From contig NC_051070.1 in assembly GCF_004664715.2 (NCBI RefSeq), positions 72,916,200 to 72,980,199 of the forward strand: DNA of 64,000 nucleotides, given 5' to 3'. This DNA is from Peromyscus leucopus (taxonomy: Eukaryota; Chordata; Mammalia; Rodentia; Cricetidae). Shown one piece after another: positions 19,869 to 29,857 of this stretch. The notes beneath the pieces are model-generated. The model did no database searches, was not told where the DNA came from, and worked only from the letters and a program-made list of their open reading frames with translations. Positions within the stretch are counted from its first letter, which is position 1. Each line of letters starts with the position of its first letter. A program made the position numbers and the translations under genes.

Positions 19869-20217
19869 TGATGTTCTAAGGAAAGTAACCAACCTCCATC
19901 AATTTCCCTCCCTCACTGCTCCCCTTCCCTTCTTCTTTTTGAGATAGCATTCCACTGCATTGTCCAGGCTAAATCCTCCAGATTGGGAGCCCAATGTACC
20001 TCTGGTTAGTGGCATGTGCTACCATGTCTGGCCTCTACTATTTCCAATCTGGCTATCATATTACATGAGTATAAACCTGGATTTTTATTCCCACATCAAT
20101 CTCAGTTCTAATGACCATACTTTGTAGAGTTTAGATATCCTCATCCTTAAAATATGATCTTGATGTCTCCCTGGATTTTACAGGGAGTTGTGATATGGAG
20201 ATATGAAATCACTTGGG

Positions 20218-20388
20218 TTGGGGGGTACAGCTCAGTTAGTAAAGTGTTTGTAGCTCAAACATGAGGACCTACATTGATCCCCAGAACTCACCAAAAAAGC
20301 CAAGCATGGTGGTACCTAAATGTAATCCTACTTTCTAATAGGCAAGTACCACGCCAGAGAGAGACCCTGTCTCGAAAAATGAAGGCTA
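20218..20388 (+). repeat. B4-type SINE (ID head plus B1-like tail)
   Basis: GTACAGCTCAGTTAGTAAAG followed by CCAAGCATGGTGGTACCTAA, the ID-then-B1 order of B4 elements, ending CCTGTCTCGAAAAATG. Confidence 0.7.
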
Positions 20389-20389
20389 G

Positions 20390-20780
20390 GGCTGGAGAGA
20401 TGGCTCATAGTTAAAAGCTAAGCCAGGCATGATAGCTCATGCCTTTAATGTCAGCACACTGGAGGTAGAGGCAGATAGATCTCTGTGAGTTCAAGGCCAA
20501 CCTGGTCTATATAGTGAGTTCCAGGGCAACCAGGACTACATAGAGACCCTGTCTCAAAAAATAAAAACAAAAGCAAACAAGAGCATTGGCTGTTTCCTCC
20601 TGGACCTGAGTTTGATTCCCAGCACCCATATGGTAGCTAACAACTGTCTATAACTCCAGTTCCAGGAGATTTGAGACCCTCTTCTGACCTCTTCTGATAC
20701 TGCATGCATACAGTACACAGATATACACGCAGGCAAAACATCCACACACATAAAAATAAATCTCTCTCTCTCTCTCTCTC
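20390..20780 (+). repeat. B2 SINE split by a B1 insertion
   Basis: The B2 head GGGCTGGAGAGATGGCTCA stops at about 20412. A sense B1 with A-rich tail follows (about 20413-20575). B2 resumes with GAGCATTGGCTG and runs to an AAATAAATCTCTCTCTC tail. The B1 is therefore younger than the B2. Confidence 0.85.
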
Positions 20781-20837
20781 TTTTTTAAAGAGTGCATGCT
20801 GTTCTTGTTTTGTTTTGTTTTTGTTTGTTTTTTGTTT

Positions 20838-20978
20838 TTGGAGACAGAGTTTCTCTGTGTAGCTTTGCGCCTTTCGCTGGGCGGTGGTGGCGCACACCTT
20901 TAATCCCAGCACTTGGAAGGCAGAGCCAGGCAGATCTCTGTGAGTTTGAGCCCAGCCTGGACTACCAAGTGAGTCCCA
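20838..20978. repeat. Head-to-head B1 fusion
   Basis: An antisense B1 3' piece (20840-20877) runs directly into a sense B1 5' piece (20878 onward, GGGCGGTGGTGGCGCACACC) with no spacer. A flanking GCATGCTGTTCTT occurs at about 20793-20805 and 20977-20989 and is probably the target-site duplication. Confidence 0.75.
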
Positions 20979-21294
20979 TGCTGTTCTTATAGAGGATCCA
21001 AGTTAGGTTCCCAACACCCACCCAGGATGGCTTATGACTGCAACTCCAACTTCAAGGCATCTAACACCCTCTTCTGGATTTCATTGACACATGTATGCAC
21101 ACAAAAAATAAAAAAAGAAGTAAGAATAATTACTAAAGACAGAAGAACTAAAGGGAGGCAGGAGAAAATGAGCCTTATTAGCTGTGAGCAAGTTAGAAAT
21201 ATTGTTTGCATTTCTCTGCCCACTGAACTATTATTATAGATAAATCAACTTCAAGTTACTCATTCATGATAATATTATTGTTTGTTTGTTTATT

Positions 21295-21390
21295 TATTGA
21301 GACAGTGCCTCACCATATACACCAAGCTGGCCTGGAACTTACAGAGATCCACCTGCCTCTGATTCCCAAATGCAGGATTGAAGGTTGTGT
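21295..21390 (-). repeat. Diverged B1 SINE, antisense
   Basis: GAGACAGTGCCTCACCATAT through AACTTACAGAGATCCACCTG; truncated. Confidence 0.65.
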
Positions 21391-21394
21391 GCCT

Positions 21395-21600
21395 TTATTG
21401 TTCTTGAAAAGGACCTGGATTCTATTCACAGCACCTACATGGTAGCTCACAACAATCCATAACTCCAATTCCAAGGATCTGATGCCCTCTCCTGACCTCC
21501 TCAGGCACCAGGCATGCACTTAGTGCACATACACATGAGCAAAACACTTATACACATAAAACATAAAATAAATATGTCTAAAAATAAAATTTAAAAACTA
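21395..21600 (+). repeat. B2 SINE, 5'-truncated
   Basis: ATTCACAGCACCTACATGGT onward with the tail ATACACATAAAACATAAAAT. 21690-21865 holds a further diverged antisense B1-like piece behind a (GTTTT)n run. 21870-22680 has nothing recognised. Confidence 0.75.
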
Positions 21601-22739
21601 AAAAAAACCCAAAAACCAAAAAGCAAACATTTTTCTGGGCTATCCTGATTAGATAGAAGTGATCTCATTTTTGTTGTCATTGTTTTTGGTTTTTTGTTTT
21701 GTTTTGTTTTGTTTTTTGTTTGTTTGTTTGTTTTTTTGAGACAGACTCCCATACATCCAGGCTTTCTATGTGGCTGAAAATGAACTTGAAGTTCTGATCC
21801 TCCTTATCCTACATACAACCTAAGTACTAGGACTACAGGCATAAATCTTCACACCAATTGATGTGCTAGGGATAGGGATTGAACCCATAGCTTTGTGTAT
21901 GATACCAACTGAACTTTATCCCCAACACTCTTCTTTTCTTATACTTGAATTACACTGTTATTTATTGGGAAGCATATATGCTGTATCATGACTTTCTAGC
22001 ATTGATTTTTTTCACACAATAAAAGATTACTAGTGTTGACATTTTATCTGTCAATGTTTACATTAAAGACCCCAGAAAGATATAATATTACCTGAGTAAA
22101 CAGGAAATGCATTGCAAGCAACTTCCATTATTTTAGAAATGACTGAGACATCTGGCTGCCTGGACAGTCATCCAAAGTTCCTCTGTAATGTTGGGGCATC
22201 TATCTTCAGCCTACATGCCGAGAGTCTCTGGCACAGCTTTCAGTGAAGCGGGAAATTTTAAGGATTGTCTTGCCTATTGGCAAAGTTCATCAGTTGCTTC
22301 TTCTTGTGTCCTGCAGAATGTCTGGCAGCATCTTCCATGAGGCAGGAACCTGAAGGACCATCTCACCCTGTTTAGGCAAAGTTTAGTGGTCATTTCCCCA
22401 TAGGTCCTGCATGTCCAGTCTATACAACATATTGTCAAGCAGTCCAGGCAAGAGCAGTTTCTTGCCCAAATGGCTAGTTTTGCCAAGAAGAAGATAAACT
22501 CTGTATGGAGTGTCTTTGATGCCCATCTTCCTCTTTGAAGTAAACCAGTGCTGCCAGGAGCAGATGTGTCTCACTGTCAAGAAAAGTCTAAGTTCTTAAA
22601 ATATTTTAAATGCCATATTCTGTACGTTTTTGAAGTGTTTGAAGATTGCCTATCTATCTGAAATATATCTCTGCATAACCTTGAAAACATACCTAACATG
22701 ACTATGTGTTTAACTATTAAGATTACTATTAAGTTGTCT

Positions 22740-22829
22740 TTTTTTTTGGGGGGGGGGGAGCTGAGGATCAAACCCAGGGCCTTGCGCTTGCTAGGCAAAT
22801 GCTCTACCACTGAGCTAAATCCCCAACAC
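22740..22829 (-). repeat. ID SINE, antisense
   Basis: T/G-rich run then GAGCTGAGGATCAAACCCAG and CAAATGCTCTACCACTGAGC, the antisense ID consensus. Confidence 0.9.
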
Positions 22830-22888
22830 TGTATTTCTTAATTATATATTTCATCAAAACATACCTAACATGACTATGAGTTTAACTA

Positions 22889-23063
22889 TTTTTTTTTTTT
22901 TTTTTTTTGGTTTTTGGTTTTTCGAGACAGGGTTTCTCTGTGTAGCTTTGCGCCTCTCCTGGAACTCACTTGGTAGCCCAGGCTGGCCTCGAACTCACAG
23001 AGATCCGCCTGCCTCTGCCTCCCGAGTGCTGGGATTAAAGGCGTGCGCCACCACCGCCCGGCA
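22889..23063 (-). repeat. B1 SINE, antisense, well preserved
   Basis: About 19 T, then a near-consensus antisense B1 ending CACCACCGCCCGGC. AGTTTAACTATT flanks both ends as target-site duplication. Confidence 0.95.
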
Positions 23064-23751
23064 AGTTTAACTATTAAGATTACTATTAAGCTGTATTTCT
23101 TAATTATATATTACATTTCTAAATGAGCTGCATAAATATAATATCCTAAATAAGAGTAGAAATATATAGTATAATAAAATTAACTTTAAATTTGTATCAA
23201 TAAACCAAAATCCATAGTAATGTAAAATATATAAGATTAATAGTTGTTTTTTAGATTAGATTCAATAATCTATCCTTTTATTTTATCATCCCTATATCAT
23301 AATTTCTATATCATATTCCCCTTTCTTTTTGAAAGATATTGAGTATGACCAATAGCAATTTGTAACTAACCTCCTAAACAAAGACAAACATCCATAATAC
23401 ATTTTTTGGGAATGTGGACATAGTTTTCTAGGCTACCTCCTGCTTATTGGGGGTGCTGTTAATCTTATGAGAAATTTTAGGATTATGGTCAAGTCCTGAC
23501 TGGAATAGTCTGTGAGGCTGGATCATTTCAGCCAGCAGCCTTGAAGCCTTTCTGGATGCAGAACTCAGAAGGAACTGCAACAGAGGTGCTCTGAAATGTT
23601 GGATCACCTGGGCCGTCTGTTCCCATTGGAGATTTTTCCTTGATCAAATATGATTTTTCCTAACATAGAATAAATCCACAGCTTCTCATTTCCTGTGGAT
23701 ATAAAAGCATAACCTCTTCTCCAAAGTAACATATCTTTTGACTTAAATTTT

Positions 23752-23935
23752 TTTAAAGGTTTATTTATTTATTATGTATACAGTGTTCTGCCTCCATGTA
23801 TGTCTACAGGCCAGAAAAGAGTATCAGATCTCATTACAGATGGTTGTGAGCCACCATGTGGTTGCTGGGAATTGAACTCAGGACCTCTGGAAGAGAAGTC
23901 AGTGCTCTTAACCTCTGAGCCATCTCTCCAGCCCC
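23752..23935 (-). repeat. B2 SINE, antisense, with target-site duplication
   Basis: TTTATTTATTTATTATGTAT to CTGAGCCATCTCTCCAGCCC. TTGACTTAAATTTT flanks both ends. The AT-rich 23110-23740 and 23940-24680 hold nothing recognised. Confidence 0.95.
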
Positions 23936-24893
23936 TTGACTTAAATTTTGAAGTCAAGGCATTTTCAAAACATATAGGTTGGATTAATCCAGTAACATTT
24001 ATAATCAAATGTCTCTTAGCAGCTGTTGCTCCTTCCTCAGCTGCCAAACAATTCAAAGACAACACAATAACATACAGTATCCAGACTCTGTGTACTTTCC
24101 ATCTTTATGTGGCTTTTATATTACTTTATTCCCTTTTTAAGGACTTTATTACTTTAAAACTATACATTTCTTTCCAATGACTGTCTATACCTTCTCTTTA
24201 TTCTCCCAAGCCTTCTTATATTTTTTAACACATTGTAAACCACTTAGAGGTTTATCCCATCTGAATCTGTCTTATTGTGTATCTATAATCTTCTTTTGAT
24301 CATTGCTTTAAACTGCATTGTGGCTAGGACTAAAACAGCAGCCTTGGCTGCTGACTCCACCCACCTCAGTTTCCCAACATGGCAGAGATATACCTACCAC
24401 CAACTCCTGGAAGCAGTGGGTCTATGCCTCCAACAAGCAGCATGTAGCTCAGAAACTTTTTTTTTGGTCTGTACTAGCAAAAGCTAAATCTACCCATGCA
24501 GTGTGCTGCACAACTTGGAGATGCCTCTGTGTACTGCGGCAGGAATCTGCTATGCTGTGGGTCAAGCTCACATACTGTGAACCCGCCATACTGTAGCTCA
24601 AGCCTGCATGCTGCTGCGTCTCTGTATCACAGCTTGCCTGAGAGACACAACTAGGCAGATGCTCTTGGCTCCATTTTAGAACCCTTTTTAAAAGCTTTCT
24701 CAGGTTTTGGGTGAAAATTCTTGTCCCCCATTGGGTGCCACTTTTTAAGATCAGTCCATGTGAGTCTATTTAATGGGTAATAGGGATTTATTAAGATATA
24801 AATTGAGGAAATTCACTCACAAATACAGAACAGACAGCTGAAGTTGTCCTGTGATCTGACAGGGAATGAATCCACCTTGCAAGCAGGAGCAGG

Positions 24894-24923
24894 GAGAAGG
24901 GTCACATGCATGTGACCCTTCTC
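24894..24923. repeat. 30-bp perfect palindrome, no spacer
   Basis: The left arm GAGAAGGGTCACATG (24894-24908) is the exact reverse complement of the right arm 24909-24923. It lies in a repeat-like block (about 24690-24985) that I cannot classify. Confidence 0.95.
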
Positions 24924-24989
24924 TCTCTCCTTTTAAGAGGTCACACACAAAGGCAGGAAGCACTGCCTCCTTTGGGTCCTATAGCTCAA

Positions 24990-25884
24990 GGTCACGGGCA
25001 GAGCAAATACAGGGTAGCGTATAACAGCCTGGAGCTTAAGCAGATGCAGACTCAGCCCCTGAACCTGTCACCTGGCATCAGGACCTGGCAATGACAGAGG
25101 CCCACCTGTGATGAGGAGAAGTTCACATTCTGTATTGGACCACCTTGAAGGACCTTGAAGGACCACTGTGGCCTGCGATGCCACCAGAGGCCGTGTTGGT
25201 ATCTGTGGTCCATGCTGCTGTCCCAGGCTACAGTGAAGCCTGAGATCCATGTGATCATATGTCCTCTGTGCTGTTGCCTGAGGCCTTGGTGATATCTTCA
25301 AGCTTTGCTGCCTCAGGGCGCTATGCTGATGTGACTGGCATAGGTACCCACCTGAGGCCATGTCGAGGCTTGTGGCCCATGCAGCCACTGACGGCCATGA
25401 GTGGGTCAAGGGTCCTGATGTGGCCAAGGACCATGTTGAGGTCTGTAGCTGTGTTACCACTGAAGTCCTTGTGAACTCCTGTGGTCTGGGCTACCACCTG
25501 AAACCATGTTAATACCCCCGAGAGCCCGAAAGAACTGGCCCTGCCCATCTCAAAAGAGTTAGCCCCAGCCTTTGCTGGCCCACAGCACTGTGGTACAGGC
25601 AGTGACAATGGGAGAGCTGGCCTCGCCCTGTTCCCACTGCAAGGCTCTCCTCAATTGATGGTTTCTGGAGTGGATACAGGCAGAGAAAGATTCATCCTTC
25701 CATAGAGGGCTGGTCACTAGGAATTTGAACATGCTCCAGTGAATATATGTACAACCCAAAATGTACTTTGTGGGGGGCGGGCACAGGGGATATGGGAAGA
25801 CTTGGAGTTCAGTGTGATTGGGGTGCATCATGTGAGATTTCCAAATAATCAATACAAAAATAATTAAAACAAAAAAAGAAAAAA
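24990..25884 (+). mobile_element. 5'-truncated L1 retrotransposon, 3' UTR only
   Basis: The stretch 25160-25500 has degenerate reiterations around GGCCATGT / GTGGTC.. motifs, as in rodent L1 3' UTRs. It continues through GAGATTTCCAAATAATCAAT (about 25835-25855) to an A-rich tail at 25864-25885. No ORF2 remains, so the copy is dead. The frames of 70-130 residues on both strands here are by-products. Confidence 0.65.
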
Positions 25885-26423
25885 CTTCCAAGACTTTCGT
25901 TACAACAGTTTTGTCTTAAGAACACTTACAGAGTCACTCTTTTCTGAACCTTTCCCACAACTGCATAGGCAAAGGTTAGTTAAGGCCGAGAGGTTTAAAG
26001 GAAGCCAAGGAGGGCAGTGTCTGTATCTAACCCAGGTGTTGCGTCTCAAGCCTGTAATCGCAGCATTCAGAAAGCCGAGGCAGCAGAATCATCAGGTCCA
26101 GTAGAGCCTGGACTATACGGCAGCCTAGGTCTCATACAGAGATTCTGTCTCAAAACACCGCACAAAAGGATATAAAAATATATACTTAGGACTTCATCCA
26201 TCATGTACTTCCTTCAACACTTCACATACCTGTCAGAAAATATCTGACCTATTGGCTAACATTTACTTCATTTTATTTCTAGTCATATATCCCTATATTT
26301 AACTTATAATAAAAACATCACCTACAGGCTAAATGAAAAATGAATGAATAGCTAATACATAAACCATTCTACTCATTTTTTTTTTCTACTTCAATCCTTT
26401 AAGAATATGAAATGGACTCTTTT

Positions 26424-26545
26424 TTCCACTTTTTTTTTTTTTTTTTTTTTTTTTTTTGGTGAGTTGAGGGTGAGGGGTAGGGCAAAGTGTGAAATCCAGG
26501 GGATAATGCATGGTAGGCAAGTGCTCTACCACTGAGCTACAGTCT
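26424..26545 (-). repeat. Poly(T) and antisense ID-like SINE
   Basis: About 28 T at 26430-26458, then sequence ending GGCAAGTGCTCTACCACTGA. A diverged B1/B4-like copy precedes at about 26025-26165 and a B1-like fragment follows at 26905-27010. 27010-27370 holds nothing recognised. Confidence 0.75.
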
Positions 26546-27372
26546 TAGTTCTATTTTTCACTTTTTGGCATAGCTAGAACCAGATTTAAGTGATCATAAA
26601 CTACAACATTAGCAAGGATGGAGGTATCACAAAAGGGTAGATTTGGGGTTTTGTGCATAACCAAGGCCCAAATAATGAAACCTACCCTGAACACAGAATT
26701 AATACTTGAAAATCTTTGTACCAAAACATCAGCAAGAACAGCAAACTGGCCTGTTCCTTGCAGAACTATAACCCTTTCGAACTTTGTGTTTGGAGACTCC
26801 TCATTTCTTCCAAGTGTGTGTTGGAGAGTGATGGGGTTCTTGTTCAAGGACCCGATGATGGAAATTGACCTGGGAAAACTGTGTCTAAGAATATCAGGAT
26901 CTAGTCAGGCATGGTGGCTCCCACCTTTGGGGAGATGTGGGACTTGACAAGAATTGAAAACCAGCCTACTTTAAGAATGAGACCCTATTTAAAAACCAAA
27001 ACAAAGACAAAACCTAAAAAATAACCTCTATTCAGTTTCTTGGCTGAAGATAAAAAATAGCAATTAGAGTCTTCCATCTACCAAATATGACTAAGTATCT
27101 GTGGATTTGATTTACTAGATGAATCAACAAACATTTGTGTAGGTATCTGAGGGATCAGTATACATCAAGTAAAATGATGAGCTCTCCTTCCATCTGTGGA
27201 CACACTCACAAAAATATAATTTTCATTTCAGTGGTGAAGACATTTATTTTTTATTATTTTTGTGGGTAATTTTTAAAAACATTTTGAGTATTCAAACATG
27301 TGTATCTCTTCCCCCTCCAATTCTTCTCATGCTCCCCCAACTCCTCTCATCTTCATGACCTCATCTTCTTTG

Positions 27373-27374
<2 letters not shown>

Positions 27375-27427
<53 letters not shown>
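27375..27427. repeat. (AC)n microsatellite
   Basis: About 26 uninterrupted AC units. The sequence from 27430 to 28300 contains no feature I can name. Confidence 0.95.
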
Positions 27428-27429
<2 letters not shown>

Positions 27430-28309
27430 TATATAAATACAAGCTGCTGAGTCGATTTAGTGTTGCTTATCTGTATATGTGTTTAGGGATAACCACTGGA
27501 GGATGGATGGGTACTCTATCAGAGGGCCCATCCCTGGAAAAACCAGACTGTCCTTTTCTTAGCTGCTATTGCCTTCCAGTAGCTCTTCATCTAAAGGTGG
27601 GGCCTTGTGAGAGCCCCATCCATGTCTGGCTGTCAACTGGCATTGGCATTGTGCAGGTCTTATTTAGACAATAACTGTCAAGATGTCATGGGGGCAGATC
27701 CCTGTCATATGCAGAAGACACGACTGTACACCAGACATCCTGGTCCTCTCACTCTCAGTCTTTCTGCCCCCCACTTCAAAATGTTCCCTTAGGTGTAAGG
27801 GTTGTTGTAGATACATCAACTGGAGACAGGCACACCAGCCAGTTGTTCTCTTCATTTTGATTAGTTGTGGATCACTGTAGTGGCCTCCATCTGCTGCAAA
27901 GTTTCTTAAATAGGGTGTGTGGGGGTGCGTGGGAAGTGGGTTATACACATTTACATATTTGTAGACATATGCATAGGTATTTAGAATGCTGTTGGGAATT
28001 AAACTGGTTTAGGAGGACAGCAATGGTTGCTTTACAGTACTACACAATTCTAGGCCTAAAGTTCACTAGGTGACTGTAGGTTATCCTTGAGATATAGGCA
28101 CCACTACTGCACCCAATCCTGCTGTCCTGGTCATTGTTGTTGTTTGTAGGCTCTACAGCTAACTGCTCAGGGTTTTTAACTGCTTTTCTTCCTTGGCAGC
28201 TTGCACAGCACCTTGAGAAGCTAATGAGAGCTAATCCCCTAGGAGGAGGCTTTCAAGTCGGTTCCAGCTTGAATCCTGGTAGAGACCCTTGTAGAAATAA
28301 TAATTATAA

Positions 28310-29027
28310 TTTCACAGCCATGCATAGTGGCAAATGCCTGCAATCTCAATTATTCAGGAGGCCTTGGCAGAATCACCAAGTTCCAAGCCAGCGAGGGTCT
28401 TGTCTCAAAACTGAAAAGGGACTGGGGATGTAGCAGTGGTAGTACTTTTCTGACATATTTGTGCCCTGGGTCCAATTTCCATTTTTTAAAAAAAGCTAAA
28501 TTATTATTACTTTTTTTAGGTGCTGAAAGGTAACCTAGGGCTTCCAGCATGGGTCACCACTAAACTAACCAGATACCATCAGTAGCCTGCATCATCACTC
28601 AATTCTCTGTCTGTGTGTTAAACTGGTCTCAAACTCCTGATCCCCTTGCCTCAGCCATCCTTAGTTCCGGAGTATTGATGCTGGACTAACCAGTATGTTC
28701 ACCATACTAGGTTTTGAGGCAGTCTCCCTGTAGCTCAGGCTGGCCTCAAACCTGAATGTCTGACCCTCCTGTCTCCATCTTCCAAACTCTGGGATTAAAG
28801 CCCTACACTGTGACCTGCTGTTTTTTTAATTTTGGGTGGCTTTATGTATGTGTACGTACGCACCCACATAAACCACATGGGTGTGGATAAGCCATCAGTT
28901 GGCACTGGATCTCCTGGAGCCGGAGTTTCAGGTAGCAACCGCCCTAGGAGGGTCTTGGGACTCGAACTAGGCTGCTCTGACTTGGCAGTACGTGCTCTTA
29001 AGTAGCAAGCCATCTTTCCAGTGCCCC
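28310..29027. repeat. SINE-rich flank: B1/B4-like (+), B1 (-), B2 (-)
   Basis: A diverged B1/B4-like copy at about 28310-28460, antisense B1-like sequence at about 28612-28810 and an antisense B2-type element at about 28818-29025 (ending AAGCCATCTTTCCAGTGCCC). They mark the edge of the PIP4P1 CpG island. Confidence 0.65.
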
Positions 29028-29379
29028 GCCCACCTGTGTCCTGTTTCACCTTGTTTTGTCCAGGATATGTCGCTGCTTCCGCGGCTGGCCTGCAATCCCC
29101 TGGCTTCCTAACCTTCCGTGCATTTACAGGCGCGCGCTTCCAATGTCCCCAGTTGTCTGCAGCGCTGGGGGCTGAACTCGGGGCCTTGTGCCATGCCGGG
29201 CAGGACGCGCTAAGCGCGCCCCCAGCTCCCCGGGGCTTTCCACCGCTTGTCCAGGACACGGGGCGGTCCCCGCGGCCCACTGCAGACCAGGACCCCCCGG
29301 GCCGGGCTGCCCGGAAGCACGGAAGGCGCCCTCACGTTCCGGCGCTAAGTCTGGGCCAGTGGCGCCGAGTCCCCCGGGA

Positions 29380-29857
29380 GACTTCGGACCAATGAGGGGG
29401 CGGCTCCCGCGACAGGCTGGCCACGTGACGCGTGCCGGGGCCGCCGCCCACCTGGGCCGGGGGTAGCGCGATGGCCGCACTTCCAATGGCTCGCACGGCT
29501 CGCAGTCACGTGCGGTGTTTACGGACTCAGCAGCGGCTGGCGGGTCATGTGACCGTGACGCGACCCCCCCCCCCCCCCCCCGCCGCTGTCCAATGGAGTA
29601 AGGAACGCTCCCTCGCAAACCGGGAACTACTCTCCCTCCGCGAATGACAGCGCCGAGGGGCGGGGCCAGACCGTCACGTGAGCGGGGCGGGGCGGGGCGT
29701 CACTGGCTGCGGGCGACCGCGGCGCGCAGGCGCCGTGGGGACCCGGTAGCGGCGGCGGCGGCGGCGGCAGTGGTGGCGGTGGCGGCGGTGGCGGCGGCGG
29801 CGGCGGTGGCGGCGGCGGCGGCGGCGCTAGCTGGTGGCTGACTGAGCGGGAGGCGCC
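29380..29857 (+). promoter_or_regulatory. PIP4P1 CpG-island promoter with CLEAR-like E-boxes
   Basis: Four E-boxes in CLEAR-like context stand before the gene: GCCACGTGAC (29420-29429), GTCACGTG (29505-29512), GTCATGTGAC (29544-29553) and GTCACGTGAG (29673-29682). CCAAT boxes lie at 29389-29393 and 29590-29594, with a G/C-box run (GGGGCGGGGCGGGGCG) at about 29683-29698. TFEB/TFE3 are reported to induce TMEM55B (PIP4P1), and CLEAR sites have core GTCACGTGAC. The motifs are seen; factor binding is inference. No TATA box is visible. Confidence 0.7.
29747..29826 (+). repeat. (GGC/GGT)n tract in the PIP4P1 5' UTR
   Basis: About 80 bp of GGC with GGT and AGT interruptions ending 31 bases before the start codon. 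An ATG at 29644 opens a 65-codon alanine/valine-rich frame through the tract, stopping at 29839-29841, 16 bases before the main ATG. If the transcript starts upstream of 29644 this is a uORF. Confidence 0.9.

Larger units (their letters stand above)
22684..23112 (+). repeat. Tandem duplication, each copy broken by a different SINE
   Basis: AAAACATACCTAACATGACT starts both units (22684 and about 22856) and TGTATTTCTTAATTATATAT ends both. Unit 1 carries an antisense ID element (about 22740-22829); unit 2 carries an antisense B1 (22889-23062). Net unit length is about 85-90 bp without the insertions. Confidence 0.8.

Noticed and set aside
20761..20782. Functional tRNA genes within B2/ID elements
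   Set aside because: The ID and B2 heads are tRNA-derived but are SINE copies; I saw no intact cloverleaf anywhere in the window.
25068..25608. Frames of 95-130 residues on the minus strand
   Set aside because: They lie in L1 3' UTR-like degenerate repeats.
27300..27674. 124-residue frame containing a Thr/His run
   Set aside because: Encoded by the (AC)n microsatellite.
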